64,000 bases of DNA from NCEH01 sp043195195 (GTDB lineage: Bacteria > Pseudomonadota > Alphaproteobacteria > Rhizobiales > Xanthobacteraceae): positions 62,001 through 126,000 of the forward strand of contig NZ_JBAFWT010000003.1 in NCBI RefSeq assembly GCF_043195195.1, in the 5' to 3' direction. The notes beneath the pieces are model-generated. The model worked only from the letters and a program-made list of their open reading frames with translations. It was not told the origin of the DNA and made no database searches. Of this stretch, positions 56,824-64,000 are shown piece after piece (within the stretch, counting starts at the first letter, position 1; each line of letters opens with the position of its first letter). The position numbers and the translations under genes were made by a program.

Positions 56824-58899
56824 TTGGCTGCGACCGCTGCGTATCTCGACGCTCTCAATCTGGAGCAGCGGCGCGCGGCCGAGCATGGCGTCTCCGGCGC
56901 GCGCAGCTCTTCGGTGGCGCCACTGCTGATCATCGCGGGCGCCGGATCCGGAAAGACCAACACGCTCGCCCATCGGGTCGCCCACCTCATCGTCAACGGC
57001 GCCGACCCCCGCCGTATCCTCCTCATGACCTTCTCGCGCCGGGCCGCATCCGAAATGACCCGCCGCGTTGAGCGCATCTGCAATCGCGTCCTGGGCGACA
57101 AGGGGGGCCTATCCACCGACGCGCTCATGTGGGCGGGAACGTTCCACGGAGTCGGTGCCCGTATCCTGCGGGAGTATGCGGAGCAGATGGGGATCGACCC
57201 GGCCTTCACCATCCATGACCGGGAGGATTCCGCGGACCTGTTGAACCTGGTTCGCCACGGCCTCGGCTTCTCGAAGACCGAGAGTCGTTTTCCGGCGAAG
57301 GGCACGTGTCTTGCCATCTACTCCCGGGCCGTGAACGCGGAAACCCCGCTCGAAGAGGTGCTTCGGCGCTTCTTTCCCTGGTGTGCAGGATGGCATGACG
57401 AACTTCGTCAAATCTTTGCGGGCTACGTCGAGGCAAAGCAGGCTCAGAACGTCCTCGATTATGACGACCTGCTTCTTTATTGGTCCCAGCTCGTCACCGA
57501 TCCGGTTCTTGCGGAGGACATCGGCGGACGCTTCGACCACGTCATGGTGGACGAGTATCAGGACACGAACCGTCTTCAGTCGACGATCCTGCTTGCCCTG
57601 AAGCCCGGCGGGAAGGGACTGACGGTCGTTGGGGACGATGCCCAATCGATCTATTCCTTCCGCGCGGCAACGGTGCGCAACATCCTGGACTTTCCGACCC
57701 AATTCAGCCCTCCGGCTGAGGTCGTGACCCTGGAACGGAACTACCGGTCCACTCAGTCCATCCTCTGCGCCGCCAATGCGGTCATCGAGCTCACGCCGGA
57801 ACGGTTCACGAAGAATCTTTGGACGGATCGGACGTCGGCCGATCGCCCTCAGCTCGTGACCGTCAGGGATGAGATGGACCAGGCGAGGTTCATCACTGAC
57901 CGGGTGCTTGAGAATCGGGAAGAAGGAACGACCCTGAAGCAACAGGCGGTTCTTTTTCGGACCTCCCACCACAGCGGCCCCCTGGAAGTCGAACTCACTC
58001 GGCGCAACATCCCCTTTGTGAAATTCGGTGGACTGAAGTTCCTCGACGCCGCGCACGTGAAGGACATCCTGGCGGCATTGCGCTTGGTGCAGAATCCTCG
58101 CGATCGTGTTGCGGGCTTTCGTGTGATGCAATTGCTTCCGGGCGTCGGGCCGACGTCCGCGCAACGCGTTCTGGACGCAATGGCGGAACATCCCAATCCC
58201 ATGGAGAGCCTGTCAGCGATGCCGCGGCCCGCACGGGCGGGGGAGCATTGGGCGGCCTTCGTCGCCATGCTCCGCACGGTCAGCGCGAACGATGTTGGCT
58301 GGCCGGCGGAGATCGAGACGGTAAGGCACTGGTACCAACCGCACCTTGAACGCATCCACGAAGATGCAGGCACGAGAATGGCCGATCTCATGCAACTTCA
58401 GCAGATCGCGTCTGGCTATCCCTCGCGGGAGCGCTTTCTCACCGAGCTGACGCTCGATCCACCGGATGCGACAAGCGATCAGGCTGGCGTGCCGACCCTC
58501 GACGAGGACTATCTGATCTTATCGACGATCCATTCCGCAAAAGGGCAGGAGTGGAAATCGGTTTTCATCCTGAACGTAATTGATGGGTGCATACCAAGCG
58601 ACCTTGGCGTGGGGCATGTGGATGAGATCGAAGAGGAACGGCGACTGCTTTACGTCGGCATGACGCGGGCGAAGGACAATTTGCACCTGATGGTCCCGCA
58701 GCGCTTCTTCACGCATGGCCAAGCCGCGCAAGGTGACCGCCATGTCTACGCCTCCCGCACCCGGTTCATCCCGAAGCCCCTGCTCGAGCATTTCGACCAC
58801 GTGACCTGGCCTATCGCCAGCCAGGAGACGCAGGCGCGCGCGGCCGCCCAGAACGTCCGCATCGACGTCGGGGCCCGCATGCGAAGCATGTGGCGGTGA
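56824..58899 (+). CDS. UvrD/Rep-type ATP-dependent DNA helicase
   Basis: This 691-residue superfamily-1 helicase has all motifs. Walker A is AGAGSGKT and Walker B is VDEYQDTN. Q-like and motif III elements are GDDAQSIYSFRAA; motif IV is LERNYRST; motif V is STIHSAKGQEW; motif VI is EERRLLYVGMTRA. It unwinds DNA 3' to 5' in repair or recombination. The start is TTG 56824 with AGGAA upstream; an in-frame stop at 56782 rules out a longer protein. It follows nnrS after 244 bp with no clear promoter and is likely unrelated in function. The exact subfamily (UvrD, PcrA or Rep) cannot be fixed. Confidence 0.85.
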   Translation: MAATAAYLDALNLEQRRAAEHGVSGARSSSVAPLLIIAGAGSGKTNTLAHRVAHLIVNGADPRRILLMTFSRRAASEMTRRVERICNRVLGDKGGLSTDALMWAGTFHGVGARILREYAEQMGIDPAFTIHDREDSADLLNLVRHGLGFSKTESRFPAKGTCLAIYSRAVNAETPLEEVLRRFFPWCAGWHDELRQIFAGYVEAKQAQNVLDYDDLLLYWSQLVTDPVLAEDIGGRFDHVMVDEYQDTNRLQSTILLALKPGGKGLTVVGDDAQSIYSFRAATVRNILDFPTQFSPPAEVVTLERNYRSTQSILCAANAVIELTPERFTKNLWTDRTSADRPQLVTVRDEMDQARFITDRVLENREEGTTLKQQAVLFRTSHHSGPLEVELTRRNIPFVKFGGLKFLDAAHVKDILAALRLVQNPRDRVAGFRVMQLLPGVGPTSAQRVLDAMAEHPNPMESLSAMPRPARAGEHWAAFVAMLRTVSANDVGWPAEIETVRHWYQPHLERIHEDAGTRMADLMQLQQIASGYPSRERFLTELTLDPPDATSDQAGVPTLDEDYLILSTIHSAKGQEWKSVFILNVIDGCIPSDLGVGHVDEIEEERRLLYVGMTRAKDNLHLMVPQRFFTHGQAAQGDRHVYASRTRFIPKPLLEHFDHVTWPIASQETQARAAAQNVRIDVGARMRSMWR

Positions 58900-58957
58900 C
58901 GATCTCCGCTTGTTTCCGCGGTGGCACTTGCCGATGAAGCCGGCATCCAGAAGACGG

Positions 58958-59764
58958 TCAGGCCTGCTGGTCGGCTAGAGCGGGCGAGGCCTCCGCCAGA
59001 AAATCCTCGATCGCGTCGAGGAACAGATCAGGGCTCTGCAATTGCGGCACGTGCGCGCAATCGGGCAGCACCTTGAGCTGGACGTTTGGCAGGATCCCGG
59101 CAAGCTCGACCGACATCGGGGGCGGCGTCGCTTCGTCATGTTCGCCCACGAGCAAGAGCGTGGGCGTTTCGAGCCGCGCCAGCTCACAGGTGAGGTCCAG
59201 CGACGCGAGGGCCTGACAGGCGGCTTGGAAGACCTGCGGATCCGTCCTCAGGAACGCCTCTCGCCGGTCGGCCATGAGGTCGGGATTGGCGAGCTGAAAC
59301 TCGGTCGCGAACAGGCGGCGCATGGCGACGTCCACGATCGCCGAGAGGCCCTTCTCGGCCGCCGCGCGCGCCATATTTCGGAACGCCTCGCGACCAGGCT
59401 CGGAAAACTTCGCGCCGCAGCCAGCCAGGACCAGCCGACTTGCGCTATGCGGGTGGCGAAGCGCCATCTGGAGGGCGACGAATCCGCCATAGCCGTTACC
59501 GAGGACAATGGGCCCCGTCGCCCCGTCAAGCTCGCGCAGCGCTTCGGCCATACGGTCCGCCACCGCCGGAAGTCCGCCGCTCACGGGTTTTGAGCCGCCG
59601 AAGCCGGGAAGCTCCGGCACCACCACGCGAAAGCGGGTCGCCAGCTTTGGCACGATCCGGTCGAAGCTCGCACCATCCGCCAGAAGCGAATGAAACAGCA
59701 CCAGCGTGCGCCCGCTTCCCGTCACCGATGCGTTCACTCGCCCGTCCGAAAGAGCCAAATTCAT
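58958..59764 (-). CDS. Alpha/beta-hydrolase-fold protein with glycine in place of nucleophile serine
   Basis: This 268-residue protein has the alpha/beta-hydrolase order: oxyanion block FHSLLADGASF, PELPGFGGS, nucleophile elbow, the acid in VGEHDEATPP (Asp210) and the base in DCAHVPQL (His238). The elbow reads GNGYGG, so the expected Ser in G-x-S-x-G is Gly91 (codon 59492-59494, GGC; AGC would be Ser). Ordinary ester hydrolysis is therefore doubtful. It may be a non-classical lyase, a binding protein or an inactive paralogue. The start at 59764 has GGAGAGGAAG upstream. It is divergent from the GntR gene. Confidence 0.7.
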   Translation of the reverse strand: MNLALSDGRVNASVTGSGRTLVLFHSLLADGASFDRIVPKLATRFRVVVPELPGFGGSKPVSGGLPAVADRMAEALRELDGATGPIVLGNGYGGFVALQMALRHPHSASRLVLAGCGAKFSEPGREAFRNMARAAAEKGLSAIVDVAMRRLFATEFQLANPDLMADRREAFLRTDPQVFQAACQALASLDLTCELARLETPTLLLVGEHDEATPPPMSVELAGILPNVQLKVLPDCAHVPQLQSPDLFLDAIEDFLAEASPALADQQA

Positions 59765-59847
59765 ACTTCCTCTCCCCGTATTCAAAACCGTTATATGCGT
59801 CACCAATATGTGCATCAATCTGGCTCAGAGGTCAAAGATTCCGATTG

Positions 59848-59861
59848 CGTGAAATATCACG
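59848..59861. promoter_or_regulatory. Palindrome, probable GntR operator
   Basis: CGTGA-AATA-TCACG is a perfect five-bp inverted repeat with a four-base centre. It lies 33 bases before the GntR start in the 130-bp divergent region. The length suits a FadR/FCD-type GntR dimer. Confidence 0.45.
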
Positions 59862-59894
59862 ATATGGAATTCATAGATAAAAGGTCGATCAAAA

Positions 59895-60527
59895 ATGCTC
59901 CTCCGCGACAATCTCTACGAGACCATCCGCGACGAAATCCTCACCTGCCGCCTGATGCCGGGCGAGGAAGTGCGGGAACAAGAGCTGGCATCGCGCTATG
60001 AAGTGAGCCGACAGCCGGTGCGTGAGGCGCTGCTGCGGCTGGAGCGCGAGCGGCTGATTATTGTCAACCCCCGCCAGGGATATCAGGTCAATCCGATATC
60101 CGTGAGCGACGCACGGGATCTATTCCGTTTCCGACTGGCCCTCGAGCCCGCCTGCGCGGCGGAGGCGATCGAGAGCGCGCCGGACGATGTGCTCCAGGCC
60201 CTCGACGCGTTCCGCGCCTTCGATCCCGAACAGCCGTTCATCGAATACAACCGTGCCTTCCATTGCGCGCTCGCACGCGCCTCGGGCAATGCGCGCATGT
60301 CAACCACCACCTGCGATCTCATCGAGCAGGCGGATCGCCTCGTGCGCGTGTCCATCGGCGCGATCAAGGGGCGGGACCCGAGGCAACTCGTGGCCGAGCA
60401 CGTCGCGATCATCGACGCCATCCAGCGACGGGATGTCCGCACCGCCCGCCGCCTCATCAAGACCCACGTCGCCAGTGCCGAGAAGCGCGTGCTGTCCGCA
60501 CTCAGCCGCAGCGCTGTCAGACTTTGA
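59895..60527 (+). CDS. GntR-family regulator (FCD/FadR type)
   Basis: The 210-residue protein has a winged helix-turn-helix (LRDNLYETIRDEILTCRLMPGEEV, ELASRYEVSRQPVREALLRLERERLI). It is followed by an FCD-type all-helical effector domain with a metal-binding Asp/His pattern (FRLALEPACAAEAI, YNRAFHCALARASGN, EHVAIIDAIQRRD). It is divergent from the hydrolase-like gene and 12 bases before the aldehyde dehydrogenase, so it probably controls both sides. The ligand would be a carboxylic acid. Confidence 0.82.
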   Translation: MLLRDNLYETIRDEILTCRLMPGEEVREQELASRYEVSRQPVREALLRLERERLIIVNPRQGYQVNPISVSDARDLFRFRLALEPACAAEAIESAPDDVLQALDAFRAFDPEQPFIEYNRAFHCALARASGNARMSTTTCDLIEQADRLVRVSIGAIKGRDPRQLVAEHVAIIDAIQRRDVRTARRLIKTHVASAEKRVLSALSRSAVRL

Positions 60528-60539
60528 AGGAGCCTTCCG

Positions 60540-62066
60540 ATGAATTCTTATGAAAAGCCGACGCTCGAGGTCGAAACGCGCGGCAATTATGTCGGCGGCC
60601 GCGAGGTCGAAGCGGGCGATGGCACGCTCATCGACGTCCGCAATCCGGCAACGGGCACGGTGATTGCTCGCATCCCAAACTCCACGCAGCAGGATGTGGA
60701 CCGCGCCATGAAGAGCGCGCGCGCCGCCTTCGAGAGCAAGGAATGGGGCGGCATGGACGTGCGCCCTCGGGCGCGGCTGGTCAACCGTCTCGCCGATGCG
60801 TTCGAGGACAATCTCGAACTGCTCTACCGGCTCGAGACGCTGAACAACGGCCGCCCCATCAACGAGACCCGGGCGCAGCTCTCCCGGTTGCCGGATTTCT
60901 TCCGGTATTTCGCTGGCCTCGCCCTCGCACGCCGCGATGACGTGATCCCGGTCGAAGGGGCGTATCTGAACTACACCCTGCGTACCCCCATCGGCGTTGT
61001 CGCCAATTGCACGCCGTTCAACCACCCGCTCATGATCATGTGCAAATCGCTGGCCGCCGTGCTTGCCAGCGGATGCACCACCGTGGTCAAACCCTCGGAA
61101 TACACGCCCCTCACCACGCTGAAGCTGGCGCAGATCTTCACCGAGGCGGGCCTGCCGGCCGGCGTGTTCAACGTGGTCAATGGCTACGGGCCGGGAGCGG
61201 GCAAATTCCTCGCGGAACATCCGGACATCAACAAGCTGGTGCTCACCGGCGGGACCGAAGCCGGCCGGATTGCCGGCAGCGCCGCGGCCAAGGTCTTCGC
61301 CCATCAGACCCTTGAATTGGGCGGCAAAACCCCGGTGATGGTGTTCGACGATTTCGACGTGGACCAAGCGGTGGACCTTGCCGCCTTCGGCGCCTTCATT
61401 GGCGCCGGCCAAACCTGCGTGTGCGGCAGCCGTCATCTGGTCCAGGCATCGGTCTATGACGAGTTCGTGGAAAAGCTCGCCGCCAAGGCGCGCGCCATCC
61501 GCATGGGCGATCCCTTCGACCCCGCGACCCAGCTCGGCCCCGTGATCTCCGCCAAGCAGCGCGAACGCGTCCTCACCTATGCCGGCTATGGGCGGCAGGA
61601 GGGCGCGCGGGCGGTTTCAGGCGGCGAGGCCGCCGTGCTTCCCGGGCTCGAGGGGGGCTTCTTCGTGCAACCCACCGTGTTCGCGGACGTGCGCGCGGAC
61701 ATGCGGATCTTCCAAGAAGAGGTGTTCGGCCCCTTCACGAGCATCACGCCGTTCAGCGACGAGGCGGAGGCGCTGCGCCTCGCCAACGATTCGCCCTTCG
61801 GCCTTGCCGCTGCCATCCGCACGCGGGACGTGACGCGCGCCCATCGCGTCGCCGCCAAGGTGAAGGCCGGCCTGGTCTGGATCAACGATCACCATCGCCT
61901 TGATCCCGCCTCCCCCTGGGGCGGCGTCGGCGACAGCGGCATCGGCCGGGAGTTCGGGGTGGAAAGCTTCAACGACCATTTCGACGTCAAGAGCGTGATG
62001 CTCCCCACCGTCGACCGCCGCTTCGACTGGTATCGCGACACGTCCACCCAGACCCGGCTGAACTGA
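60540..62066 (+). CDS. Aldehyde dehydrogenase family protein
   Basis: This 508-residue NAD(P)-dependent ALDH has the conserved Glu in LELGGKTP, the catalytic Cys in GAGQTCVCGSR and the N-terminal cofactor block NCTPFNHPLM. A typical EEVFGPFTSITPF block and C-terminal GGVGDSGIGREFG are present. It oxidises an aldehyde to an acid. The substrate is open. AAGGAG precedes the ATG by eight bases. It is grouped with GntR, an MFS transporter and a hydrolase-like gene, consistent with a small catabolic operon. Confidence 0.85.
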   Translation: MNSYEKPTLEVETRGNYVGGREVEAGDGTLIDVRNPATGTVIARIPNSTQQDVDRAMKSARAAFESKEWGGMDVRPRARLVNRLADAFEDNLELLYRLETLNNGRPINETRAQLSRLPDFFRYFAGLALARRDDVIPVEGAYLNYTLRTPIGVVANCTPFNHPLMIMCKSLAAVLASGCTTVVKPSEYTPLTTLKLAQIFTEAGLPAGVFNVVNGYGPGAGKFLAEHPDINKLVLTGGTEAGRIAGSAAAKVFAHQTLELGGKTPVMVFDDFDVDQAVDLAAFGAFIGAGQTCVCGSRHLVQASVYDEFVEKLAAKARAIRMGDPFDPATQLGPVISAKQRERVLTYAGYGRQEGARAVSGGEAAVLPGLEGGFFVQPTVFADVRADMRIFQEEVFGPFTSITPFSDEAEALRLANDSPFGLAAAIRTRDVTRAHRVAAKVKAGLVWINDHHRLDPASPWGGVGDSGIGREFGVESFNDHFDVKSVMLPTVDRRFDWYRDTSTQTRLN

Positions 62067-62179
62067 TACCGACCGCCTGATCCGAACCGGCACGTCAATA
62101 AGAACCTGGAGCCTGCGCCCCCCGAGGCGCCGTCCACCGGGCACGTGCCAACACCACAACGCTCCTTGGAGGAAGCGCC

Positions 62180-63577
62180 ATGTCATCCCTCGTCAATGCC
62201 GGTCCGCGCCTGGACCGGCTCCCGATCGGCCCGTTCCATTACCGGATCATGTGGCTCATCGGCATCGGCATGTTCTTTGACGGCTTCGATATTTATATCG
62301 CCGCCACCGTTCTGGGGGCGACGCTGAAGAGCGGCTTCTCGACCTTCGGCCAGAACGCTCTCTTCGTCTCCGTCACCTTCGTCGGCATGATGGTGGGGTC
62401 CTTCCTCACCGGCTTCTTGGGCGATCGCTACGGCCGCCGCTTCACCTACCAGGCGAACCTTCTCCTGTTCGGTCTCGCCTCGCTGGCAGCGGCCTTTGCA
62501 CCGAACATGGAGGTGCTCATCGGCCTGCGCTTCCTCATCGGCGTCGGCCTTGGAGCGGAGAATGTGGTGGGTTATTCCACCCTCACCGAGTTCGTGCCCG
62601 CGCGGTCGCGGGGACGCTGGCTCGGCCTGATGGCGGTATTCGTGGTGACCGGCCTGCCCGCAGCTTCACTCCTGGGCTATCTGATCATCCCCGAGTTCGG
62701 CTGGCGCGCCATGTTCATTGTCGGCGGCCTCGGTGGCCTGGTCGTCTGGTACATGCGCAAGAAGCTGCCGGAATCCCCGCGCTGGCTTGAATCCGTCGGC
62801 AGGACCGAGGAGGCCGAGCACCTGCTGAAGCAGATCGAGGCCGAGGCGTCCCGTGGCCAGCCCCTGCCGCCCCCGGCGGCCCCGGCGCCGGCCACGGCCC
62901 GGCTGGGGCTTGCTGCGCTGTTCCGTCCGCCGTTGCTGTCCCGCATGATTGTCGGCTGTATCTGCCTGATCGTCATCAACACGCTGCTCTACGGCTTCAT
63001 CACCTGGCTGCCGACCTTCTTCATCAAACAGGGGTTGAGCATCGCCACCTCCTTCGGCTACTCGCTCCTCATGGGGCTCGGGGCGCCCGTCGGTTCAGCC
63101 ATCGGCGCGCTCACCGCCGACCGCTGGGGCCGCAAGCCGACCATCATCGTCTCCTCGGCGCTGGCGGTGCTGTTCGGGCTGATCTATCCGAACGTCTCCG
63201 ACCCGACCCTGTTGCCCGTGATCGGCTTTGCCCTGACGGTTCCGATCTATGTCCTCGTGGCGCTGCTGTTCGGCATCTACATCCCGGAACTGTTCCCGAC
63301 CGAGGTCCGGCTGCGCGCCAGCGGCATCTGCAACACCTTCGGCCGCGGTGCGACCATCGTGACGCCGTTCATCGTTGTCGCCCTGTTCGAGACCCACGGG
63401 ATCTCGGGCGTCATGGTCCTGATGATCAGCCTGCTCATTCTCCAGATCGCGGTCGTGGCGCTGCTCGGGATCGAGCCGCGCAATCGGCGGCTGGAGGAGC
63501 TGGAAGGCAATCTGGGCGGCGCGTCAGGCGCACCCAGCCTCGGCACGGTCGAGGCTGGGCCCGGAAAGCGGTCTTAA
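62180..63577 (+). CDS. MFS transporter (sugar/aromatic acid symporter type)
   Basis: This 465-residue protein has 12 predicted membrane helices and the MFS loop GDRYGRRFTY after helix 2, its repeat DRWGRKPT after helix 8 and PESPRWLES after helix 6. The start with FHYRIMWLIGIGMFFDGFDIYI is typical of the metabolite:H+ symporter/AAHS-like branch, in which FDGFD holds the Asp of helix 1. It probably imports the compound degraded by the neighbouring enzymes. GGAGG lies upstream of the ATG. Confidence 0.82.
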   Translation: MSSLVNAGPRLDRLPIGPFHYRIMWLIGIGMFFDGFDIYIAATVLGATLKSGFSTFGQNALFVSVTFVGMMVGSFLTGFLGDRYGRRFTYQANLLLFGLASLAAAFAPNMEVLIGLRFLIGVGLGAENVVGYSTLTEFVPARSRGRWLGLMAVFVVTGLPAASLLGYLIIPEFGWRAMFIVGGLGGLVVWYMRKKLPESPRWLESVGRTEEAEHLLKQIEAEASRGQPLPPPAAPAPATARLGLAALFRPPLLSRMIVGCICLIVINTLLYGFITWLPTFFIKQGLSIATSFGYSLLMGLGAPVGSAIGALTADRWGRKPTIIVSSALAVLFGLIYPNVSDPTLLPVIGFALTVPIYVLVALLFGIYIPELFPTEVRLRASGICNTFGRGATIVTPFIVVALFETHGISGVMVLMISLLILQIAVVALLGIEPRNRRLEELEGNLGGASGAPSLGTVEAGPGKRS

Positions 63578-63799
63578 GGGCCGGAAGGCTCGGCGACAGT
63601 CGGGCCTGGGCCGATGTGGGATCCAAACCAGGGACCACCCGGCAGTAGACGTCCGTGGCTATGCCATGCTCGGACGATCTGCTGCCGGGTTCTTCGTCTA
63701 TGACCGAAACATCGGTTTTGATGTGGCTTTTCTTAACCTGATCCAAACCGCAGAAAGTCCCGACCGCACCAGGAGCGGTGACTGCGGCGCGCGAGCAGC

Positions 63800-64000
63800 T
63801 CAGACGCCGAAGAAATCGGCCATCAGTTCGAGCTGGTGCTCCAGCATGGGCCGCCCGAGATGGATGCGACAGCCGGCTTCGCGCGCACGGGCCAGAAGCG
63901 GCGTGATTTCCGGCTCCATGATGATTTCCGCCACCACCATGGACGCCGCAAACCGTGTGACGTCCAGCGGAAGGGGGTCGTCCGGCCTCATGCCGAGCGA
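63800..64000 (-). CDS. Shikimate dehydrogenase family protein (AroE-like), C-terminal fragment
   Basis: The frame enters at the window end and stops at 63800. The 66 visible residues match the C-terminus of AroE: SLGMRPDDPLPLD, VVAEIIMEPEITPLLARAREAG and GRPMLEHQLELMADFFG. The family uses these to bind NADP(H) and shikimate or quinate. With an ALDH and an MFS transporter nearby it could act in quinate/shikimate use rather than synthesis, but the N-terminus is needed to judge. Confidence 0.75.
   Translation of the reverse strand, partial: SLGMRPDDPLPLDVTRFAASMVVAEIIMEPEITPLLARAREAGCRIHLGRPMLEHQLELMADFFGV

Noticed and set aside
63703..63719. ACCGA-AACA-TCGGT with TTT after the MFS gene as a terminator
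   Set aside because: The stem is only five pairs, the T-run is three bases, and it lies 126 bases after the stop; too weak to call.
1..64000. CRISPR arrays, tRNA or rRNA genes and intact insertion sequences
   Set aside because: None was recognised: no regularly spaced repeat units, no tRNA arms or CCA ends in context, and no transposase motifs.

Overview
The window joins three blocks of a GC-rich genome that reads like an alphaproteobacterium, probably Hyphomicrobiales. That placement is inferred from base composition, the NarK1-NarK2 fusion, a NarR-like regulator beside the nar operon and the many LysR/GntR regulators; no rRNA or marker gene is present to confirm it.

Block 1 (1-24908, edge perhaps near 25330) is the late half of a prophage, all on the + strand. 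It starts inside a tail-appendage protein (SGNH-like esterase plus three Fn3-like repeats). It continues through a GNAT-like protein, three virion/ejection-type proteins (one with a C-terminal S74 chaperone, one lysozyme-like) and a 4683-codon polyvalent protein with PLxRFG, N6-methylase, SNF2-type helicase, pyrophosphatase-like, zincin and BECR-nuclease-like regions. Small structural genes, a second SGNH tail esterase, a GH19 endolysin, a spanin pair with a nested lipoprotein gene, and a DUF6378-like gene follow. The lack of a recognisable tape measure and the ejection-type proteins suggest a podovirus-like particle. Integrase, terminase and capsid genes lie outside the window. A small conserved-looking gene with its own ribosome binding site sits out of frame inside the giant gene, and the giant protein is low-complexity exactly over it.

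Block 2 (about 25.3-42.0 kb) is a metabolic island of short divergent regulator/enzyme pairs: LysR-SRPBCC (followed by a broken quinone oxidoreductase), AraC-SDR, LysR-GST/crotonase/peroxiredoxin/SDR, LysR-MDR dehydrogenase, XRE-atypical SDR, HNH nuclease, MFS efflux, and AKR-LysR. Most divergent gaps contain their own palindrome or repeat. The crotonase keeps all four catalytic positions of 6-oxocamphor hydrolase. A 16-bp direct repeat flanks the AraC-SDR pair, and a near copy lies 6 kb on.

Block 3 (42.0-64.0 kb) is respiratory and catabolic. A cysteine-free Crp/Fnr regulator is divergent from a tight operon of narK1K2 fusion, narG, narH, narJ, narI, a parvulin-type PPIase, a small unknown gene, moaA, mog, a truncated copD-like remnant and nnrS: nitrate import/nitrite export, nitrate reductase, its maturation, molybdenum cofactor synthesis and NO-stress tolerance. 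A UvrD-type helicase follows, then a GntR-controlled set (alpha/beta-hydrolase-like protein without the usual nucleophile serine, aldehyde dehydrogenase, MFS transporter), and the C-terminal end of an AroE-like shikimate dehydrogenase at the window edge. No tRNA, rRNA, CRISPR array or intact insertion sequence was recognised.
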